A stretch of 64,000 nucleotides of DNA from Microcoleus sp036704825 (GTDB lineage Bacteria; Cyanobacteriota; Cyanobacteriia; Cyanobacteriales; Microcoleaceae), in NCBI GenBank assembly GCA_036704825.1, contig JAUBSN010000041.1, forward strand, positions 1 through 64,000, read 5' to 3'. The position numbers were made by a program, and so were the translations under genes. The notes under the pieces were generated by a model. That model worked only from the letters and a program-made list of their open reading frames with translations, was not told where the DNA came from and made no database searches. This document shows, in pieces, positions 15,601 to 23,464 of the stretch. Numbering within the stretch: the first letter of the stretch is position 1; every line of letters starts with the position of its first letter.

Positions 15601-16731
15601 TTACTCCAGCATTTTCTGGATTTCCCTTTTCAAAATCTCCACATCCACCGTCATATCCATGCCAATGAAACTCCAATCTTCCGCTACATTGTTGTCATCA
15701 ACCATGCGGGAGTATTCTAATCCCAATAGCTGGGAAATGTAATAGAAATATGGCGGAGTGTACCCTCCATAAAAGAATTCCAATACTTTCGTTCCCGGCT
15801 GACACCACAGCAAATTTGTAAAACCAGCCCCGTGAGGACCGACAACCACCGCCGCTTCTGCAAACAGACGAATTTGTTCATCCACAGTGCGCGAGATATC
15901 TTCCAAAATTTCAAAATCAAATTCTTTCAAAACTTCTCGCACTTGTACTTCATTTTTAACCTTGCGCCGGCCGCTTCTAGACAGATAAAGTTTTCTATAA
16001 GGCTTTACCTTTTCCTCAAGACAGAATTTTTTCCGCAAAAGCTCTATATCGTAAGGACTGGGAAAATACCAGTCTTGATTGTTTCCCACCACCACACTTT
16101 CTGCATGATATCCCGTATCTCTAGCCCCAGTGTCGATTAGTGAACTTTCAGGAATACCGAGTTTGCTCATAAAGCCCAACTCAAAATCTGTATGTCGTAA
16201 AGGATAACAAATTTTAGCTTCTTGCCAAATTTCCTTACCTAAAGCCTCCTCAATACGACAAAGTTTAGCCAGCACAAAAATCACATAATCATAATAACTG
16301 CACCACAAATGCGACCAAGGAGCAACTACCAGCGGATAGGTAATTTGGTTGGGTTTGTAAGGCCATTCCAGAATGCCCGCACCGCTAATCCGAAAATCCA
16401 AGTCTAAAAGCAACTTGTTATTCAGCAGCGTGTTGCCCGACGTACAAATAGTTAGAGAATTTATTTTTTGATTCAGGGAAATCTTCCACACATAATCTGG
16501 GTCAAACGACACGGTTTTTTCGGTGGCGAAAAACCGAGAAGGCACTTTATTTACCGAGGTTAATGCGGGTATATTGATAGGTTCGTGCTGCTTTTTATAA
16601 ACGATGCTGTCATCTAACAATTTGATGCTGGTGCGCCTGTCTAACGGGGTTCTCCAGACACGCCTTGATGTTGCCAGCAAGCTCTGCTTCAATGCTTGTT
16701 TTATCCGATCGACTAATTTGGGGTTCATCAC
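15601..16731 (-). CDS. glycosyltransferase family 61 (DUF563) protein
   Basis: 376 aa. The C-terminal half carries the family core: YRKLYLSRSGRRKVKNEVQV, FEILEDISRTVDEQIRLFAEA and VVVGPHGAGFTNLLWCQPGT, followed by VLEFFYGGYTPPYFYYISQL. GT61 enzymes transfer sugars such as xylose or GlcNAc onto polysaccharides or proteins; donor and acceptor are unknown here. The ATG at 16731 is followed by MNPKLVDRIKQALKQSLL. It is transcribed in the same direction as urease but splits ureB from ureC, with about 300 bp of AT-rich non-coding DNA on each side (16732-17059 holds no supported gene). This placement suggests insertion into a formerly compact ure operon. Confidence 0.85.
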   Translation of the reverse strand: MMNPKLVDRIKQALKQSLLATSRRVWRTPLDRRTSIKLLDDSIVYKKQHEPINIPALTSVNKVPSRFFATEKTVSFDPDYVWKISLNQKINSLTICTSGNTLLNNKLLLDLDFRISGAGILEWPYKPNQITYPLVVAPWSHLWCSYYDYVIFVLAKLCRIEEALGKEIWQEAKICYPLRHTDFELGFMSKLGIPESSLIDTGARDTGYHAESVVVGNNQDWYFPSPYDIELLRKKFCLEEKVKPYRKLYLSRSGRRKVKNEVQVREVLKEFDFEILEDISRTVDEQIRLFAEAAVVVGPHGAGFTNLLWCQPGTKVLEFFYGGYTPPYFYYISQLLGLEYSRMVDDNNVAEDWSFIGMDMTVDVEILKREIQKMLE

Positions 16732-17059
16732 GCACTTTGGCTGTATGTATTTGCAGTTTTTACAACCACCGTATACCGCAAACAGCAGATTTTAACTCGC
16801 TCAAAAGTCGGAGATTGAACTAACAAAAGAAAGGCAGAAGGGACTTATACAGAAGGCAGAGAAAAAGTTTTGAGCTTACTTTATCACTCTCCAGGCATAG
16901 GGCTGGAAGTGATACCATGTTAGATTGGAGATTGCAGATAACTTATTACTATCATAGTGTGGATATTTCCTACATTTGCATTTTTTGGAAAACTGGCAGA
17001 ACTTTTAAGTTAAAAAGTTTCAAATTCCCAAATCCACAATAGTGAACGCTCATCTGGCT

Positions 17060-17377
17060 TCATACTTCAGCATCCAGATTACCGTTCACTTTTCCATTGA
17101 AGCCGTAGACTTGACGACTACCAACAAACGGCACTAATTGAACTTCCCTTTCATCTCCGGGTTCAAATCTAACTGCTGTACCTGCGGGGATATCCAACCG
17201 CATTCCTTTTGCTTGTTCTCGATTAAATTCTAAGGCTTCGTTAGCCTCATAAAAGTGGTAGTGCGAACCAATTTGAATGGGTCGATCGCCTTTATTTCCT
17301 ACCAGCAACCGCACCGTTGGGCGATCGGCATTTAATTCTATTTCGCCTGCTGAAACAATCATTTCTCCTGGAATCAT
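17060..17377 (-). CDS. ureB: urease beta subunit
   Basis: 105 aa, normal length. Typical sequence MIPGEMIVSAGEIELNADRP followed by VGNKGDRPIQIGSHYHFYEA and a C-terminal FVGSRQVYGFNGKVNG. With UreA and UreC it builds the structural urease; separate beta and gamma chains are usual in cyanobacteria. The ATG is preceded by AGGAGG (on the minus strand, about 17385-17390). It lies 33 bp after ureA and is surely co-transcribed with it. Confidence 0.95.
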   Translation of the reverse strand: MIPGEMIVSAGEIELNADRPTVRLLVGNKGDRPIQIGSHYHFYEANEALEFNREQAKGMRLDIPAGTAVRFEPGDEREVQLVPFVGSRQVYGFNGKVNGNLDAEV

Positions 17378-17410
17378 TTTTTCCTCCTGTGAGTATCTGT
17401 GGTTGATTTT

Positions 17411-17713
17411 TTAACGGATCGGATCGTGTACAGTCACCAACTTAGTTCCATCGGGAAAAGTTGCCTCAACCTGAACTTCATGCACCATTTCTGGTATCCC
17501 TTCCATCACATCTTCCCGCGTCAGGAGAGTTGTTCCATAACTCATTAAATCGGCGACGGTAAGGCCATCTCTTGCTCCTTCTAAAATGGCTGCGGAAATG
17601 TAGGCGAGTGCTTCTGGATAGTTTAATTTTAAACCTCTTTGTTTCCGGCGCTCTGCTACCAGGGCGGCGGTGAAAATTAGCAGTTTGTCTTTTTCTTGGG
17701 GGGTGAGTTGCAT
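17411..17713 (-). CDS. ureA: urease gamma subunit
   Basis: 100 aa, normal length. Shows MQLTPQEKDKLLIFTAALVA, RRKQRGLKLNYPEALAYIS and the C-terminal VHEVQVEATFPDGTKLVTVH, all canonical. It lies 162 bp downstream of ureD. That gap contains a cyanobacterial repeat (AAACCGCAAAGGGCGCAGAG at about 17781-17800), related to one at 61118. Part of the ureD-ureA-ureB transcription group. Confidence 0.95.
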   Translation of the reverse strand: MQLTPQEKDKLLIFTAALVAERRKQRGLKLNYPEALAYISAAILEGARDGLTVADLMSYGTTLLTREDVMEGIPEMVHEVQVEATFPDGTKLVTVHDPIR

Positions 17714-17875
17714 TTTTATTCTTGTAAGTGCGATCGCATTATTTGGTTGTGATATCGTTTGCGGTTGTTTCTGAATGATTAAACCGCAAAGGGCGCAGAG
17801 GGCGCCCAGGCAGAGAAGAGAGAGATGAATAATCTAGTTAGGAGGGCAACTATACATTGACACTCAAATATCATC

Positions 17876-18796
17876 CTATTTTATCCAAACTCTGGGCAAA
17901 CAGCAAGGGCGCTGTGAAAAAGACAAGCGCAGCAACTGCCAAATGCTGACAAACCAGTCTCTCGCTGCGGTGGTGGATGTACCGCGATATCGGCACAGCA
18001 AACCGTTAGGAATACGAGTAACGCCGACGGTGGAATTACCAGGATAAATTGTTGCCTCACATGGCAAAGATCGCACTTTTTCCACGAACTCTGTGGTTGC
18101 GGGTTCGCCTATCCAGGCAAGGGTAGCGACTACGGGTTTTCCTGCGAGACCGTGAGGACTTTCGAGCATTTTTTCGCCACCTTTGAGCAATTGTCTGTCA
18201 ATCCATAAAGGGCTGTTTTGTTGCCAGACTTCGGTGTGCGAGATCCATTCTCCAGACGCAAATTTTTCGCCCCTTGCACTGCGTCCAAATCTGGTAATTT
18301 CCCACAGTAAAATTCTCGCTGTTGGTGCTAATTCTACCCGCAAATTTTGCCGATATATTGCGCCGTCAAAAACGATTGTTTCCTGTGGCAGCCATTCTAA
18401 ATTAGCACCGGTATCTAGCTGAATGTCAATATTTTGTTGTGATTCTAGTCCGCTGCTGCGATAGATTTTACCAGCGGCGGCCGCGGTAATCAAGGCTTTG
18501 GCGTTGGGTTGGAGGTGAAAATGGCTGGAAAGTCGATCGCCCCCGACAACTCCCCCAGCCGTGTGCAAAATTACGCTGTGACAAACGTCTTTCCCTTCAG
18601 GATAAAACGGGCGCTGCACCTTCAGCGGCGCTTGCATTTGATTGCGAATGATTTGAGTTTGGCCGTTGCGGTTGGCGTAGGTTAAATTCAGGTAGCCGTG
18701 CCATCCTGTTTGAATGTTATTTGTATTTTGTGCGATCGAAGTTTCAGTCACAGATTTTTGAAATTCAAAACATTCACTATCAAAAACATACCACAA
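17876..18796 (-). CDS. ureD: urease accessory protein UreD
   Basis: Scaffold protein that joins UreF and UreG on apo-urease for nickel delivery. Family marks: GWHGYLNLTYANRNGQTQII, RPFYPEG, VILHTAGGVVGGDRL and TAAAAGKIYRS. The open frame can start at a TTG at 18796 (306 aa). The conserved part begins near residue 31, and an in-frame GTG at 18751 is an alternative start. First gene of the urease group. Its upstream region carries an NtcA-type promoter and a Fur/Zur-like box. Confidence 0.92.
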   Translation of the reverse strand: MWYVFDSECFEFQKSVTETSIAQNTNNIQTGWHGYLNLTYANRNGQTQIIRNQMQAPLKVQRPFYPEGKDVCHSVILHTAGGVVGGDRLSSHFHLQPNAKALITAAAAGKIYRSSGLESQQNIDIQLDTGANLEWLPQETIVFDGAIYRQNLRVELAPTARILLWEITRFGRSARGEKFASGEWISHTEVWQQNSPLWIDRQLLKGGEKMLESPHGLAGKPVVATLAWIGEPATTEFVEKVRSLPCEATIYPGNSTVGVTRIPNGLLCRYRGTSTTAARDWFVSIWQLLRLSFSQRPCCLPRVWIK

Positions 18797-18822
18797 CTGC
18801 CGCGCAGCCCGGTTATTTTATC

Positions 18823-18841
18823 AATAATGATAATCGTTATC
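18823..18841. promoter_or_regulatory. Fur/Zur-like box upstream of ureD
   Basis: AATAATGATAATCGTTATC matches the classical 19-bp Fur box (GATAATGATAATCATTATC) at 17 of 19 positions. Its core TGATAAT-c-GTTATCT also resembles a 7-1-7 Zur site with two mismatches. It overlaps the predicted transcription start of ureD (about 18836), a position suited to repression. Which metal regulator binds, if any, is inference. Confidence 0.5.
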
Positions 18842-18842
18842 T

Positions 18843-18884
18843 AAAATATTTTTCTGATCTGCACTGATTAGTATAACAATTTAC
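18843..18884 (-). promoter_or_regulatory. NtcA-activated promoter for the urease genes
   Basis: GTATAACAATTTAC at 18871-18884 is an exact GTA-N8-TAC NtcA site. Reading toward ureD, exactly 22 nt follow before TATTTT (18848-18843), a TAN3T -10 box. This is the canonical class II NtcA promoter layout. Reading toward formamidase the spacing is not canonical: the nearest TAN3T, TACCAT at 18918-18923, is 33 nt away. Fits nitrogen-limitation control of urease. Confidence 0.8.
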
Positions 18885-18954
18885 ATTTATCAAGTATGCG
18901 ATCGGGGAAGATGCCCATACCATGTAAAAATTAGTAACTAGAGGAGTGCAGACT

Positions 18955-20130
18955 ATGCCCCAAGTTCTCTTCAAAGTTGATTTGACCAAACCGATGTCAG
19001 AACAGGAATTAGTCGGTCACAATCGCTGGCATCCAGATATTCCAGCAGTAGTTTCCGTCAATCCCGGCGATGTATTTCGCATCGAGTGCAAAGACTGGAC
19101 AGACGGACAAATTAAAAATGACGACAACCCCGACGACATTCGCGATGTAGACTTAACAGTAGTTCACGTTTTGAGCGGGCCAATTTACGTTAACGGCGCG
19201 CAACCCGGGGATATTTTAGTAGTCGATATCCTCGATATCGGGGCTTTGCAAGGGGACGAATGGGGTTTTACAGGAATTTTTGCTAAAGAAAATGGTGGCG
19301 GTTTTTTGACCGAACATTTTCCGACTGCTGCTAAAGCAATTTGGGATTTCCAGGGAATTTATACCGCTTCCAGACACATACCAAATGTGCGGTTTGCCGG
19401 GATTACTCATCCGGGTTTAATCGGCTGCGCGCCTTCTCAGGAATTGTTGAATAAATGGAACAAACGGGAAGCGGAATTAGTAGCCACAAATCCCGGTCGA
19501 GTGCCGCCTTTAGCAGAACTGCCGAACCCCAAAAATGCAATTTTGGGGTCGCTGAAAGCATCTGAATTCGAGCGAGTTGCGGCGGAAGCAGCGCGCACAG
19601 TTCCTCCCCGCGAACACGGTGGCAATTGCGATATTAAAAATTTGTCGCGGGGTTCGAGAGTTTACTTTCCTGTTTATGTCGAAGGTGCGAAACTTTCGAT
19701 GGGAGATATTCACTTTTCTCAAGGAGATGGGGAGATTTCATTCTGCGGCGCAATTGAAATGTCGGGGTACATCGACCTCCACGTTGATATTATCAAAGGC
19801 GGCATGGATAAATACGCAATGGTCAACCCAATTTTCAAACCGGGCCCGGTGGAACCGCGCTATTCAGAATACCTGGTTTTTGAAGGGATTTCGGTTGATG
19901 AATTTACGGGCCAACAGTATTATATGGATGCCCATGTTGCTTATCGCCGAGCTTGTTTGAATGCGATCGAATATTTGAAAAAGTTTGGTTTTACCGGAGA
20001 ACAAGCGTATTTGCTGTTAAGCTGTGCACCAGTTGAAGGTAGGATCAGCGGCATTGTGGATATTCCCAATGCTTGCTGCACAATTGCTTTGCCGACAGAA
20101 ATTTTTGAGATGGATATTCTGCCCTCTTAA
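18955..20130 (+). CDS. formamidase (acetamidase/formamidase family)
   Basis: Hydrolyses formamide to formate and ammonia. The 391-aa protein shows FmdA-type sequence: VGHNRWHPDIPAVVSVNPGD, LSGPIYVNGAQPGDILVVDI, GWGFTGIFAKENGGG-like segment (DEWGFTGIFAKENGGGFLTE), GITHPGLIGCAPS, REHGGNCDIKNLSRGSRVYF and GAKLSMGDIHFSQGDGEIS. The ATG at 18955 has AGAGGAG 9 bp upstream; the in-frame GTG at 18946 overlaps that site. Divergent from ureD and sharing the 158-bp regulatory region, so urea and formamide use are probably co-regulated by nitrogen. Confidence 0.95.
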   Translation: MPQVLFKVDLTKPMSEQELVGHNRWHPDIPAVVSVNPGDVFRIECKDWTDGQIKNDDNPDDIRDVDLTVVHVLSGPIYVNGAQPGDILVVDILDIGALQGDEWGFTGIFAKENGGGFLTEHFPTAAKAIWDFQGIYTASRHIPNVRFAGITHPGLIGCAPSQELLNKWNKREAELVATNPGRVPPLAELPNPKNAILGSLKASEFERVAAEAARTVPPREHGGNCDIKNLSRGSRVYFPVYVEGAKLSMGDIHFSQGDGEISFCGAIEMSGYIDLHVDIIKGGMDKYAMVNPIFKPGPVEPRYSEYLVFEGISVDEFTGQQYYMDAHVAYRRACLNAIEYLKKFGFTGEQAYLLLSCAPVEGRISGIVDIPNACCTIALPTEIFEMDILPS

Positions 20131-20193
20131 TTATTAAAGCGGGCGCTGCCCACCGCCTACTCATTGCATCCAAATCTACAATCCAAAATTGCT

Positions 20194-20457
20194 ATGCCTC
20201 TTTACGATTTTAGGTGTGAAACTTGCGGCATTTTTGATAAGTGGCGCCCTCTTGCCGAAGCAGATACACCTGTGCTTTGCCCGAGTTGCGAAACTGTTGC
20301 TAAACGCATCTTTTCCCCGCCGATGATTCTAACTGGAAAGCTGCGGTTGAAAGGTCAAGAAAATCAGGAACCGCAGCTAGTTAAGCGTTTTGAGGAACCT
20401 AAACCGCAGCGGAATCGCGAACACCGAGGTGGACGACCTTGGATGATAGGTCACTAA
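20194..20457 (+). CDS. FmdB-family zinc-ribbon protein
   Basis: 87 aa. N-terminal zinc ribbon MPLYDFRCETCGIFDKWRPL followed by the second pair in VLCPSCETVAKRIF, as in FmdB/CxxC-CxxC small regulators. The C-terminal tail is basic and probably disordered (EEPKPQRNREHRGGRPWMIG). It starts 63 bp after the formamidase stop in the same direction. FmdB-like proteins accompany formamidase genes in several bacteria, where a regulatory role has been proposed. The preceding residues from a GTG/ATG further upstream look non-coding. Confidence 0.88.
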   Translation: MPLYDFRCETCGIFDKWRPLAEADTPVLCPSCETVAKRIFSPPMILTGKLRLKGQENQEPQLVKRFEEPKPQRNREHRGGRPWMIGH

Positions 20458-20497
20458 TCCAATCCGACAGTTTGACACTTAGATAATCCGATAGTCC

Positions 20498-20640
20498 GGC
20501 AGGGGTTGAAACCCCTGCCTCAAAGCGAAAGTCCTCGCTATGATGACTGTAAAGTTAGTATTTGCTTGCTGTGCGTAAATCCTGTATTTCAGTCGGTTTC
20601 AACCGACTTTTGCTATGAGACAGGGACTTCAGTCCCTGGC
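20498..20640. repeat. cluster of three short palindromes
   Basis: Three hairpins occur in a row: GGCAGGGGTTGAAACCCCTGCC (20498-20519), AGTCGGTTTCAACCGACT (20591-20608) and CAGGGACTTCAGTCCCTG (20621-20638). All are of the 'gaagtcagtcc/ggttgaaacc' type common between cyanobacterial genes. They lie between convergent genes and could terminate both. Confidence 0.65.
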
Positions 20641-20662
20641 GGGCAAAGGAAGTATTTTGTAC

Positions 20663-21976
20663 TTATTTATTTGCCAATATCGCATAGTCATCAAGACCAT
20701 AATGCGAATCATAAGGCAACTTTAAATACTTGCGTAAAAGTGGACTGATAAATTTCTGGACAGGTAAAGTTTCTCTAGCAAAAGTTCCAAAGTTAGGATG
20801 GGGTGTCCTCCTACCGGTTGAACTTAAATATTTATACCAAACTAAGTTTAAGCCCAGCTCATTAACAAATTTTTGCACTACACTTAGCTCCTGTTGGCAA
20901 TCATCAACTAGACGAACATTGTACGCCTTAAGCAACTTTTTTTCTTGAATAATTAGCAAGACGTAACCCGATCCAGTCAGGCTATTTGTAAATACATCCT
21001 TATAAATTTGATGGGATTTTTCTCTTCTCTCATCATCGTAAAAAAAACAGTGAGAAATCACAATAAAATCAAAGAAGTTTTTCGGCAGTCTTTGAGATTG
21101 ATTGGCGCTGTCAAAGATACGGGAAGTGTCAAAGCGAAAGTAAGCATTGATCGCCTGGGGTTCCATATATTGCCGCCAAAACTGGAGTCCGCGATATTGA
21201 AAAGCTTTTTGGTGTTCCAGGGAGTAGTAGGATATGTGCATTGGCGGCATTGAAAAAAAGTCGCTACTGCTTTGCAGCAACAAACCGAGTCCGTAAGCAA
21301 CAGTACCCGGCCCAGCAGCAATATCGAGGATATTGACTGTAGTTGGTAATAACCCTGCCTTGTAAATAAAAAACCAAGCTAGATATGTACAATAAACGTT
21401 ATCGAGAAAATACCTCATTAAATAGATGTGAGGACTTAGTTCAAAACTGTATTGAGGATCTTGTCCTTCTTTCAGTTTTTGTATATCGTCAATTGCTTGT
21501 TGAAGTAAATAATCAACATTTGTTTTTTGACGGCTCAAGTTATTAAGCTCGTTCTTGATGAAGCCAGCCAGATGTTGTTCAAAATTATTAAATACCTTGT
21601 CATCAATGCCAGTGCACTGAATCATACTTGCATCGCAGTCTATCAATTTGAAAGCTGTTGAAATATATTCAATAAATTTTTTGTTGGGAAACAACGTTAA
21701 TTCATCAATCCGCGCCAGCGAATCGTCAAGTTGCCCGAAGCTTAGTTGCAGTTCTAATTCTTCTAAATGGCGATCGCCTTCTTTGATGCGATCATTTTTT
21801 TCCTGCAATAATTTTTCAAGCTGTAGGCGCTCTTTAAATAGCTTCTGCTGCCATGAGAGTTTTGCACCGGAATTTTGTATTTCTTTTAATAGTTGTTTGG
21901 CAAGTCGATTATTTTGACTCTTAACGGCTTCGTTAAACTTATGGGAACGCCACCAATTGACTAGCGGATTACTCAT
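20663..21976 (-). CDS. SAM-dependent methyltransferase-like protein with coiled-coil N-terminus
   Basis: 437 aa from ATG 21976. Residues about 1-100 are charged and helical (LLKEIQNSGAKLSWQQKLFK, then EKNDRIKEGDRHLEELELQL), likely a coiled coil. At about 235-250 lies ILDIAAGPGTVAYGLG, the class I methyltransferase glycine-rich loop, followed by a motif II-like YYSLEHQKAF and FDFIVISHCFFYDDERREKS. The layout recalls Rsm22-type rRNA methyltransferase relatives, but the similarity is too weak to name it. Its start codon overlaps the stop region of the upstream radical SAM gene by 8 bp, so the two are translated together and may act on one substrate, probably RNA or protein. Substrate unknown. 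Confidence 0.65.
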   Translation of the reverse strand: MSNPLVNWWRSHKFNEAVKSQNNRLAKQLLKEIQNSGAKLSWQQKLFKERLQLEKLLQEKNDRIKEGDRHLEELELQLSFGQLDDSLARIDELTLFPNKKFIEYISTAFKLIDCDASMIQCTGIDDKVFNNFEQHLAGFIKNELNNLSRQKTNVDYLLQQAIDDIQKLKEGQDPQYSFELSPHIYLMRYFLDNVYCTYLAWFFIYKAGLLPTTVNILDIAAGPGTVAYGLGLLLQSSSDFFSMPPMHISYYSLEHQKAFQYRGLQFWRQYMEPQAINAYFRFDTSRIFDSANQSQRLPKNFFDFIVISHCFFYDDERREKSHQIYKDVFTNSLTGSGYVLLIIQEKKLLKAYNVRLVDDCQQELSVVQKFVNELGLNLVWYKYLSSTGRRTPHPNFGTFARETLPVQKFISPLLRKYLKLPYDSHYGLDDYAILANK

Positions 21977-22889
21977 AGCCGAATCCTTCTTTACCTTCCA
22001 TAATCTCAACACCGGGAAGCATCGCAATTAATTTATTTTTAAACTTGCGATAACTCTGCTGTTCGCTATTGTACCACCAAGCGTACTTTTGTTTAAGAGC
22101 TAATACTTCCGATCGCGTTGACGCAATTAGCGATCGATCGTTGCTGGGATGAAAATCCTGAATCACCACCCGATCTACAACTTCCAGCTTGCTAATAAAA
22201 TTAGCTTCATCTTCGGGTAAGGTAGGGAGTAGTGGCGTGACAGTTATAGAAAATCTGACTTCGCAATTTTCTTGGTAAGGAAAGCTGTATTTCAGTTTTG
22301 CAATAGCTTGGAGTCTCGCAGCGATACTCGGCGATTTAGGCTCAAAATCTTTCCTGACTTTTTCGCTGCCAGTGGGAATACTCATGTTTATTCGCAATCG
22401 TTTAAATCGCTGTAAAATATCGATGTCTCTAGTTATCATAGGACTGCGAGTTTGGATAACTAATGTCGGTTGATAGGGAACCATCACTTCTAGCAAGTGC
22501 CTAGTTAGTTGTTCTTTAGATTCAATTGGCTGATACGGATCTGTGACACTACTCATGTAAATTGTCGGTGCGCGATCGGGTTGTTTTTTGTACCATTTTT
22601 GCAACTCTTTATTTAGAATTTCTGCTGCATTTTGCTTGATAATTACCCAGTTTCCCCAATCCTGCCGCATCTGTGAATTCGGGCTAAAAGCAGCAGCATA
22701 ACAATAACTGCATCCGTACTGACAGCCGCGATAAGGATTCAACGTGAAATCGTAAGCACTGATAAATCCAGTTGCTTTGTTAAGCACTGACTGTGCATTT
22801 TGTGCATACACTTTGGCACTTCCAAAGTTTTCTCGGAGTAAAACGGTGTGTTTTCCGGCGGAATATCCCTGATACTGAGACTTTACCAT
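21969..22889 (-). CDS. radical SAM protein of the SPL-like family
   Basis: 306 aa. The iron-sulfur motif C-x3-C-x2-C is in YRGCQYGCSYCYAAAFSP at about residue 55. TIYMSSVTDPYQPIESKEQL and LVIQTRSPMITRDIDILQRF are the next family motifs, as in SPL/Rv2578c-type radical SAM proteins. These resemble spore photoproduct lyase but the reaction of this branch is unknown. First gene of a two-gene unit with the methyltransferase-like gene below. Divergent from the small gene at 23065. Confidence 0.88.
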   Translation of the reverse strand: MVKSQYQGYSAGKHTVLLRENFGSAKVYAQNAQSVLNKATGFISAYDFTLNPYRGCQYGCSYCYAAAFSPNSQMRQDWGNWVIIKQNAAEILNKELQKWYKKQPDRAPTIYMSSVTDPYQPIESKEQLTRHLLEVMVPYQPTLVIQTRSPMITRDIDILQRFKRLRINMSIPTGSEKVRKDFEPKSPSIAARLQAIAKLKYSFPYQENCEVRFSITVTPLLPTLPEDEANFISKLEVVDRVVIQDFHPSNDRSLIASTRSEVLALKQKYAWWYNSEQQSYRKFKNKLIAMLPGVEIMEGKEGFGYE

Positions 22890-23064
22890 GATTGAACCTG
22901 CTACCGTATTAAAATGGCAAACGTTTAGGAATGAGAAACGCGATCGCGCTTCGATCTTGCTACTTCACTGTACCGCACTCAAGAAATGTCAGCCAAGCAG
23001 TGGGGAATTACTCAACTTTACAATAATTTTTTTGAATAACCAACAAGCCAACTTTATAAACTTT

Positions 23065-23214
23065 ATGCTAAGCTCTATCGCGAATGTAATGCAAGCTTAC
23101 GGATTTATTGACAGCGACGATATTTTAGCAAAAGTGCTGGAATTAAACCTAGAACTGGCAGAAAAAGAAAAACGGGGAGAACCGGTAGTTGGGCCTTGTG
23201 TCCCAACTGACTAG
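23065..23214 (+). CDS. short hypothetical protein, possibly a gene remnant
   Basis: ATG at 23065 opens a 49-aa frame, MLSSIANVMQAYGFIDSDDI then ILAKVLELNLELAEKEKRGE and ending PVVGPCVPTD. It has a helical, protein-like composition. The frame is open back to 22888, but that upstream part looks non-coding and overlaps the divergent radical SAM start. The sequence looks like the C-terminus of something larger. I do not recognise it. Confidence 0.4.
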   Translation: MLSSIANVMQAYGFIDSDDILAKVLELNLELAEKEKRGEPVVGPCVPTD

Positions 23215-23464
23215 AAATACTAATCGCTGTAATCACAAGTTTTGTAAATTTGCGTATAATCACATAGATTGTTGATAGAGATCACAAACACTCTAGTCTA
23301 AAAAGAGAGATACTATGGGAAGCGTTGAGTATTGAGGGGTGAGTTTTGAGCTAAAGAATTCAACATTCAAAATTCAACACTCAAAACTGCTTTCGACGTT
23401 CAGCATAAGTGCATTCTGCTTTTCTTCGCTCAATTACTCCTGATTAGTTTGGGAGGAACTTCCC

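Noticed and set aside
18885..18955. NtcA-activated promoter toward formamidase from the same GTA-N8-TAC site
   Set aside because: No TAN3T box at 20-24 nt in that direction; the nearest (TACCAT at 18918) is 33 nt away, so only the ureD side was called.
22888..23064. N-terminal extension of the small gene at 23065 to 22888
   Set aside because: It would overlap the divergent radical SAM start and has atypical composition.
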